Source: Euptelea pleiosperma | Lineage: Eukaryota; Streptophyta; Magnoliopsida; Ranunculales; Eupteleaceae | Length of the DNA stretch: 64,000 nt | NCBI GenBank assembly: GCA_035048495.1 | Contig: CM068547.1 | Span: forward strand, 18,111,913-18,175,912 | Direction of reading: 5' to 3' | In this document: piece after piece, positions 57,912-64,000 of the stretch | Position numbering within the stretch: position 1 is the first letter of the stretch | How the letters are laid out: the number at the start of each line of letters is the position of its first letter | Translations under genes and position numbers: made by a program | The notes under the pieces: generated by a model | What the model was told of the DNA's origin: nothing | The model's input: only the letters and a program-made list of their open reading frames with translations | Database searches by the model: none

Positions 57912-60584
57912 TGATATTCGCTCAAAAGTGCTTATTTTAAGCAATTATCCTTTTAGCGTTATTGCATTCTCCCACGTTAAAATACTCTATTTATCTACTT
58001 TTCTACGTAAGAGTCTCTTTTGTTGCGTAGAACACACTTTTCTGGACGAAATGGTATATTTGCATGCATTAAACACATTTTCGAAAGTCTAGACATGAAG
58101 TCATTCTGATAGAGCCTCATTACGCGCCTCTTCTGTCGCAGGAAACCCCGATGGGACAATTCTCGAGACTTGCAAGCCCACATCGATCAGGAAAGCCCAT
58201 TATCAAAGCTTAAAGAGCCCACATGCTATGACTAGAAGATATGGGCCAAATATGGGCTGAATAAGAGGACCAAAAAGCTGGCCCAAAGAACGAAGAGAGT
58301 AGGAGAGCCAATGACCAAGAGACGGACCAAAGGGTTTAAAGCCACATGAGTCAGCAAAGAATGATAGTCGACTCTACTAGAGAAGCGTGAGGATGGTCAC
58401 AGTGAAGACCAGGGTTCCAGACCCTCCGCCAGTGCTTTTATCTCTATTTTCTGATACTTTCTCTCTCATCTCTCCTTATTCTCTCTCTCTCTTCATCTCT
58501 CGGTCCTCGAATCTACTGACCTAACCCTAGAACTCCTTCCCATCAGCTCTATCTCATCTCCCTTAGCTTTCTGACCGTTGGATCTTCCATTGGACCGTTG
58601 GATCTTCAATCGGACCGTTGGATCTCTCTAAATCCATCGATCTACTAATCTGGGTCCCAATCAAGTCACCATCCATCCGATCGCCATCAGACTGTCTGTC
58701 ACATCATCTTGTGAGACGATAGACATCATCAATCCATGCGGGCCAGTAGCCGGGCCCATCTTCATCGACCCGCTGTCCGACCAGTTAGTGGACCCCGCGA
58801 ATTTCAAAATAATTTTAATTAAATGGGGGGTCCACTAATTGGGGAGATTCCCCATAAAAAAGTAGTGTTTTACTTAAAAAAAAAAAATAATATTTTTCTT
58901 ATTTTTTTATTTTCAAAAACCCCCTATTTCCATTAAAGGAAATAGGGAAGCTTTAAAAAGGGGAAGGAGGGGGACGAACCCTATTTTCCAAACCCTAATC
59001 CCCCTCTCTTCTCCTCCTCTCCTTCCCCCGATCCTTTCCCTTCTTCCCCGCGACTTCTCCTTCTTTTTCTTCTTTTCGTTCCACCATCTTCTTCATAACG
59101 ATTTCGCCGGAGTTGCAGCCTGCAACTCCGACCAGCAACTCCACCGGTTTTCTGCCCAACCACCATCTTTCCATCTGGAAGCTACCTCGATCCACCTTTG
59201 TTCTTGCTGGGCATACCAACGAGAACGATCTGCTGCTTCACAGTTGCTGCCTCATCCCCACCGCACCTGCAACAACTCCGGCAACTCCGGACGGATCCAC
59301 CATCTTCCATCACATCACACTGCTGCAGCCTCTCTCCTTTGTGTAACGGAGTTGCAGGTTGCAACTCCAAGTCGCCTCCACTTGCGGGGATTGGCACCGG
59401 AGAACCTCCCTTCTTGTAGGCACGCCTGCAACTCACTTCACCGCCATGCTCTTTTCCTCCAGCCAGCAACTCCACCGCGGCAACTACAGAGTTGCAGGAC
59501 CACCATCTTATCTCCGTTCGGGTTGCCAATCTGCCACCCCTAGTTGCAGGCCGCTGTAACTCTTTTCACCAGTAAAAAGCTCCACTCAGCCCTCTCTTTG
59601 CACCAAAAACCGGCCAACACATCCATTTTGCTGGCTGGATTAGTGCACCATTCACCTGTGCAACCTCACTCCACGGACCACGACCTCGTTCCTCCCTTGA
59701 CCGGTCAGATCATCATCTTCACGGGCTCCTCCCGAAATTGCTATCGCCTTGGAGCTCATCTTCCACACGTCCTCACCTCTCCTCACCAAGTCGCAGGCGA
59801 GCTACTTGGCTGCTCCTCCAACCCGACTCCTTCTCAACAATCCACTACTTCATCAAGAAAGCACCACCGCCGTTCATCATGGTTGGAGGTACTACCGTCG
59901 GCAACCACAACTTGCAAACTATGCTCTCTCCCACCGAGCCAGCAAGTCTCCACAGCCTCCTCTTTACAGCATTAAGGTAAACCTCCCTTCCATCCTCTTT
60001 TTCTTTCTCTCTCCTCTCTCTAGGGTAGACACCTCACTCTCTCTCTAGGAATCATTCTATCTCTCTCCATTTTTTCACTTTGTTTCTCTTCTTTCTATTC
60101 TCTCTCTAGAACACTAAGTTTGTTCTCTCTAGGATAGTGTTCTATTTTCTCTCTCTCTATCTCTAGACTTATTTTCTCTCTCATTCTTACATGCTTTCTA
60201 GAGTAATCCATTACATTGCCTTCTAGTTGATTGTTTGTTATTGTTGTTCCACCTTTCAAGAAGTTGTATGCAACATTCCAATTTGATGAATAAAAGTTAA
60301 GGTTGTTTTTGTAATTTTTGTTATGGTTTGAATAGCTATTTTTCTCTCTAAAATCAACCAATCATGTTTTAATCCATCACCATTCTCACCTCTCCATGTT
60401 TTCTTGATAAAAATCCATCATTTCATGTTCTTTGCTTGCACAAACTAACACCGAGTGCGGATCGACATCCGACACGAATCCCTATACAATATCGCATACT
60501 TTGCAGGAATTAAATCGGAAAAGATACAAATTTAGTTGGAATTAGGGTTTCCGTAACCAACGACGCGGAAAAATCCTACTTTCA
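57912..60584 (+). repeat. 3' LTR of the complete Athila-like element
   Basis: 2673 bases. It differs from the 5' LTR by about thirty substitutions by eye and by small indels, including loss of one 9-base CTTCATCTT-type unit near 59090. The palindrome lies at 58922-58947 and the inverted repeat at 59107-59131, with one arm base changed. CTAGG follows at 60585-60589. Confidence 0.95.
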
Positions 60585-60589
60585 CTAGG

Positions 60590-61929
60590 ACCACCTTCAC
60601 TTGTCACCTATTCATCCATTTCCAAGTTTTGAGAATCTTTTGAGATAAAAACTCTAGCCACCGTCCAACAACCTCTCACTTATATGGGAAACTATCCCAT
60701 GTGGCACATGTATGGCAAACCATGCATTATTCTCCCTTTATTAGCCAACCCATCCATTTAACAATATCTAGCACTTAGGGATTGGCCAAAGCCTTTCCTC
60801 TTTTGTCAATAACTTTACATGTCCCAATCCTATGCAGTCAATCCTTTGAGGTTCACATTTTGCTACGTTATCATATGCCGGCCCAATACTTTGCTTTATC
60901 ACACTTGTTGGCCCACCATATTAGTTCAACATCTTTTAGAAAGTCCATCACTCATATCACATCGTGTCTTTGGTCCAATACTCCTAATGCTTCATACGAG
61001 TCCTTGTATTTTGTCGTTGTTGGCCCGATTGGATTTAACACTTTGTACATTTCTGGAACTGTCCTATTTTGGTCCACTGCATAGGCTCATCATTCAGCAA
61101 CCTTGCTCAAACTTAAACAACTTCTTCATACACCGTTTGATCTGTGGTCCCACCTAGTCAGGATGCCTTCTAATGCACTTCATCATCCTTGCCATGTGTC
61201 TAAAATCTTCTTATTTATTGACACATCAGCCCATGTATTTCCAATACCGGTCAATCATGACCATTCAATGTTGATCCAACTGCTCACCTTCTTGGCCTGC
61301 CGAATTGTCTATCAAACTTCGCCCGTGTCTTTTGTCGCACACTAATCATCAGAGCCCCATTCTACCTCTTCACTGTTCTTTTTGTGTCCTGGCCTACACC
61401 TTGGTCCTTGTGCTTTGGCCATTTTCACTTCCTGGCCCATATTCATTTAATATCTTCCTTTGTGGCTTGTTGACTTGGCCCATTGGCCAACATCTTTGCA
61501 TGTGACCCATTAGTCTTCAGGCTTCTTAGATTGTGGTTTGCAGCTAGGTCCACCACTCTCTTAGCTTGGCCATTTTTTAACTTCGCCACTCCACTGTCTT
61601 GGTTCACCTTTTTATCCCGCATGGTTCACTGATCTTTGAGATTGATTTTCGTGGTTGATCGCGGGCCTGCCAGTCTTGAGAATCATCTGATCTAGTTTCC
61701 TGCAATAACGAGAAGCGCGTAATAAGACTTAATCAGAATGGCTTCATATCTAGACTTTCAGAAATATGTTTAATGCATGCAAATATACAATTTCGTCCAG
61801 AAAGTGTGTTCTACGCAACAAAAGAGACTCTTACATAGAAAAGTCAATAAATAGAGCAGTTTTACGTAGGAGAGTGTGATAACGCTTAGAGGATAATAGT
61901 AGAAAATATGCACTTTTAAGCGAATATCA
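60590..61929 (-). repeat. Athila-family solo LTR 10, part b (minus strand)
   Basis: Continues part a after the complete element and ends AAGCGAATATCA at 61929, followed by the second ATGCA. Both parts together are about 2.67 kb. The final 250 bases (CGCGTAATAAGACTTAATCAG, CATGCAAATATAC, CTCTTACATAG) match the other LTR ends. Confidence 0.88.
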
Positions 61930-61934
61930 ATGCA

Positions 61935-62481
61935 GCAAGGGTGTTGGGCGTTGGATGAGCAGTGGTGGAGCGAAGAATGAGCCTTTTGAGATGGATGGAC
62001 CAGCCAAGGAAGAGAAGCCGCTGGCTTCCTCTTCTTCCCCTCTTTCCCCCTTTTTTATTTTTTCCTTTGGAAGAGAGAGAGTGGTTGGCAGGGAGAGAGA
62101 GAAATCTGTGAGAACGTGGAGAGTGGTGAAGTGGGAGAGACAACTTTGAAAGGGTGAGAGACGGTTGAGAGGAGAGTGAGAGAGAGATGGAGGGTCCAAA
62201 AAGAAGAGAGAGCCTCTATTCTCTTATTAAGAAAATATATAAGCAAGATCCATTAGGGTTCGGTCCAAGTCTCACTTAAAGCTAGACGTCCAACACTCTC
62301 AACAACTTTTTATATTCCTCTCCATATAGCCATTCTCCAATATCACACGGTCTATCATGCTAAGATTCTAAACCCAGCCACTGTTTGTCAATTCTTTGAG
62401 CACCTACCACCTAGCATATGAGTCTCACCTTCCTTTGTATAGTTTCCTAGATCTTGAGTTAACCTTTCGAACATCAACTAC
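61935..62481 (-). repeat. Athila-family LTR 9, part b (minus strand)
   Basis: Continues LTR 9 after solo LTR 10 (GCAAGGGTGTTGGGCG onward), with a TATATATT-type element near 62235 on the minus strand. It breaks at ACTAC (62477-62481), where LTR 11 begins. The rest should lie beyond LTR 11's element, outside the window. Confidence 0.7.
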
Positions 62482-62944
62482 TGATATTCGCTCAAAACTG
62501 CTTATTTTAAGCTATTATCCTTATAGCGATGTCGCATTCTCCTACGTAGAACTTGTCTTTTCGTCGAATTTTCCACGTAAGAGTTTCTTCCATTATGTAG
62601 AACGCATTCTTCAGACGAAAATCAACTATTTGCATGAAATAAACGCATTTCGGATAGTCCAGTATCAAGTCGTTTTAGTTGAATCTCATTATGTGCTTTT
62701 TCACTTGCAGGAGAACCTATCACGCGATTCTTGAGGACTGACGAGCCCACTATCAACCACAGAAGACTTCTATCAAAGCTTAAAGAGGCAACAGGCTAGG
62801 ATAAAAAGATAGAAGACATGTACAGGCAAAGCTAGAGGATCGTAGAGCCGGAATAAATACTAAGGGAGAGAAGAATAGCTGGAGACCAAGAGAAGGACTT
62901 AGGTGTTAAAGGCCATACCAATTGACATCAAAGGATAAGTTTGA

Positions 62945-63007
62945 CTTATCGGTAGAGCGGACAAAAGAGAATAAAGAAGACCAGGGTTCAAGACCCTCAA
63001 AGGCTTT
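62945..63007 (+). other. tRNA-like segment in LTR 11
   Basis: ACTTATCGGTAGAGCGG resembles the D-arm region of a tRNA. About 25 bases on, AGGG-TTCAAGA-CCCT (62983-62997) resembles a T arm and contains GGTTCAAGACC, close to the Pol III B box GGTTCGANTCC. CTTTTATTTTT follows. No acceptor stem or anticodon arm can be folded by eye, so I do not call a tRNA gene. Confidence 0.35.
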
Positions 63008-63664
63008 TATTTTTGTACTTTTTCTCTCACCTCTCTCCTATTTCTCACTCTATCTATTTTGGCCCATGACCCAAACCCATGACCCAAGCCCATGACCCAT
63101 GACCCATGCCCATACCCATGACCCATGCCCATGCTCATACCCATTAGCAATTGGAAGAGAGAATCGGTCTCACTTGACCGATTCTTCTCTCCCCCATCTC
63201 TCTCTTCCCTAACTAACTTATTCCCAACCGTTGGATCTCTTTAGATCCAATAGTTTCCCTTTGAATAACAAAATTCAACTCACCTTTAAGAAGAGATCTA
63301 CGATCTCTTCTTCTTTTGGTTCCCTCCCCCTAGCTTCTATCTTCTCTCTCCCACATCCTCTTGAGCAACAAAATATCTCCACCAAGCACCACCTTCGTCT
63401 TCTCCAGCGAAATCACCTAACGGTTCCACTAAACCGAACCCACTACCGTTTCCACCACCTTCTTCTTCTTCTCCGGTCACCTTCTTGGCCAGACTGGTTC
63501 GTCTTCTCCGGCGAGAATCCCCAAGTCACCACGGTGCTCACTTGCAGCCACGGTTCCCTCCCCTTTCTCTTTTTTCCCTTTCTTCCTCTTCTTCTTCTTC
63601 GTCTTCTCTGGCCACCTTCTTGGCCGGACTGGTGCATCTTCTCCGGCGACTGGTAAGGATCTCC

Positions 63665-63730
63665 TCATCTTCTTCTTCTTCTTCTTCTTCTTCTTCTTCT
63701 TCTTCTTCTTCTTCTTCTTCTTCTTCTTCA
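63665..63730. repeat. (CTT)n microsatellite in LTR 11
   Basis: About twenty nearly perfect CTT units directly upstream of the GGAGTTGC inverted repeat at 63740. Confidence 0.95.
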
Positions 63731-63739
63731 AATTCATCA

Positions 63740-63764
63740 CCGGAGTTGCCGCCTGCAACTCCGG
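63740..63764 (+). repeat. GGAGTTGC inverted repeat in LTR 11
   Basis: CCGGAGTTGC, CGCCT, GCAACTCCGG: a 10-base perfect stem with a changed loop. Confidence 0.85.
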
Positions 63765-64000
63765 CCGAACTTACAGTTGCACAGCCTGCAACTGTTTGCC
63801 ATCTTCTCTACATCTGGGGTCCACTTGCCCAACACCTACAGCAACGTCTTCTTGCTGTCCATTCTCTTCTCCTTCATCTTTTTCTTCTCTTTCTCCACAC
63901 CTTTGTCCGCTGCTGCTTCCTCCACCACAGTTTGTTCTCCTACCTGTGCACGCAACTCAGTCATTGCTGCAACTTGCACAGTAGCGTGGAGAAAGTTCTC

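Larger units (their letters stand above)
45831..60584 (+). mobile_element. Structurally complete Athila-like Ty3/gypsy element
   Basis: 5' LTR 45831-48515, primer site 48518, leader, gag-pol 50361-55985, 3' untranslated interior, purine tract 57898-57911, 3' LTR 57912-60584. The target duplication CTAGG flanks it (45826-45830 and 60585-60589). The two LTRs differ at about thirty positions by eye plus a few small indels, near one percent, so the insertion is young compared with its surroundings. Lineage follows from the DLGAS protease, FMDD reverse transcriptase, reverse transcriptase before integrase, no chromodomain, and tRNA-Asp priming. Three stops and a damaged integrase zinc finger make it non-autonomous as it stands. 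No envelope-like frame follows pol. Confidence 0.95.
62482..64000 (+). repeat. Athila-family LTR 11 (plus strand), cut by the window end
   Basis: It starts TGATATTCGCTCAAAACTGC and is of the LTR 4 subgroup, with CCCATGACCC repeats (63060-63146), AAGAAGAGATCTACGATCTC and a long (CTT)n run (63665-63730). It carries the clearest tRNA-like segment (62945-63007) and the GGAGTTGC inverted repeat (63740-63764). Confidence 0.8.

Noticed and set aside
45831..60584. CRISPR array, operon or bacterial features
   Set aside because: No spaced direct repeats of that kind. Everything points to a plant nuclear genome.
62945..63007. A functional tRNA gene
   Set aside because: D-arm-like and T-arm-like parts are visible, but I find no acceptor stem or anticodon arm. 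I keep it only as a tRNA-like segment.

Overview
The window looks like a piece of a repeat-rich flowering-plant genome. Supporting this are a spliced gene of the plant-specific TRM/LONGIFOLIA (DUF4378) family, an Athila-like Ty3/gypsy element primed by tRNA-Asp, a SIRE/Maximus-like Ty1/copia element primed by initiator tRNA-Met, and Mutator-type MITEs with 9-base target duplications. I cannot name the species. About 56 of the 64 kb is nested LTR retrotransposon sequence. Apart from retrotransposon genes and remains, one protein gene is convincing.

Layout. (1) 1-23732 is a nest of Athila-family elements. A minus-strand element entering from the left (internal end 1-425, LTR 426-5930) is split by a solo LTR (2853-5823). 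It abuts the interior of a plus-strand, coding-deleted relative (5931-10775) with its 3' LTR (from 10776). A rearranged junction at about 13810-13859 leads into another 3' LTR (13860-22140), itself split by two solo LTRs (14563-17269 and 18093-20720). The right half of one more LTR ends at 23732. (2) 23733-31372 is a low-repeat island with the four-exon TRM-like gene (minus strand, 25195-27398) and several MITEs. (3) 31373-42389 is a decayed minus-strand copia element. Its left LTR carries an Athila-family solo LTR (31722-34256), and an inverted, gag-pol-deleted copia fragment follows (42390-43291). (4) From 43292 to the end is a second Athila nest: an LTR (43292-44501, resuming at 61935) holds a solo LTR (44502-45830, resuming at 60590), which holds a structurally complete Athila-like element (45831-60584). 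Another LTR starts at 62482 and leaves the window.

The complete element has 2.7-kb LTRs, a CTAGG target duplication, a tRNA-Asp-type primer site, a gag-pol frame of 1874 codons broken only by three stop codons, and a purine tract before the 3' LTR. The boundaries of five solo LTRs are fixed by matching 5-base duplications: AGAAA, CCTAA, CTACC, GGTTA and ATGCA. Most insertions landed inside LTRs of the same family.

The most unusual signals are inside the LTRs: a recurring GGAGTTGCAG/CTGCAACTCC inverted repeat, a 26-base palindrome touching the TATA-like box in one LTR subgroup, a tRNA-like segment (D-arm-like and T-arm-like parts followed by a T run), and, in the copia LTR, an array of 13 AATCGATT palindromes. 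These are read by eye. Functions given for them are inference.
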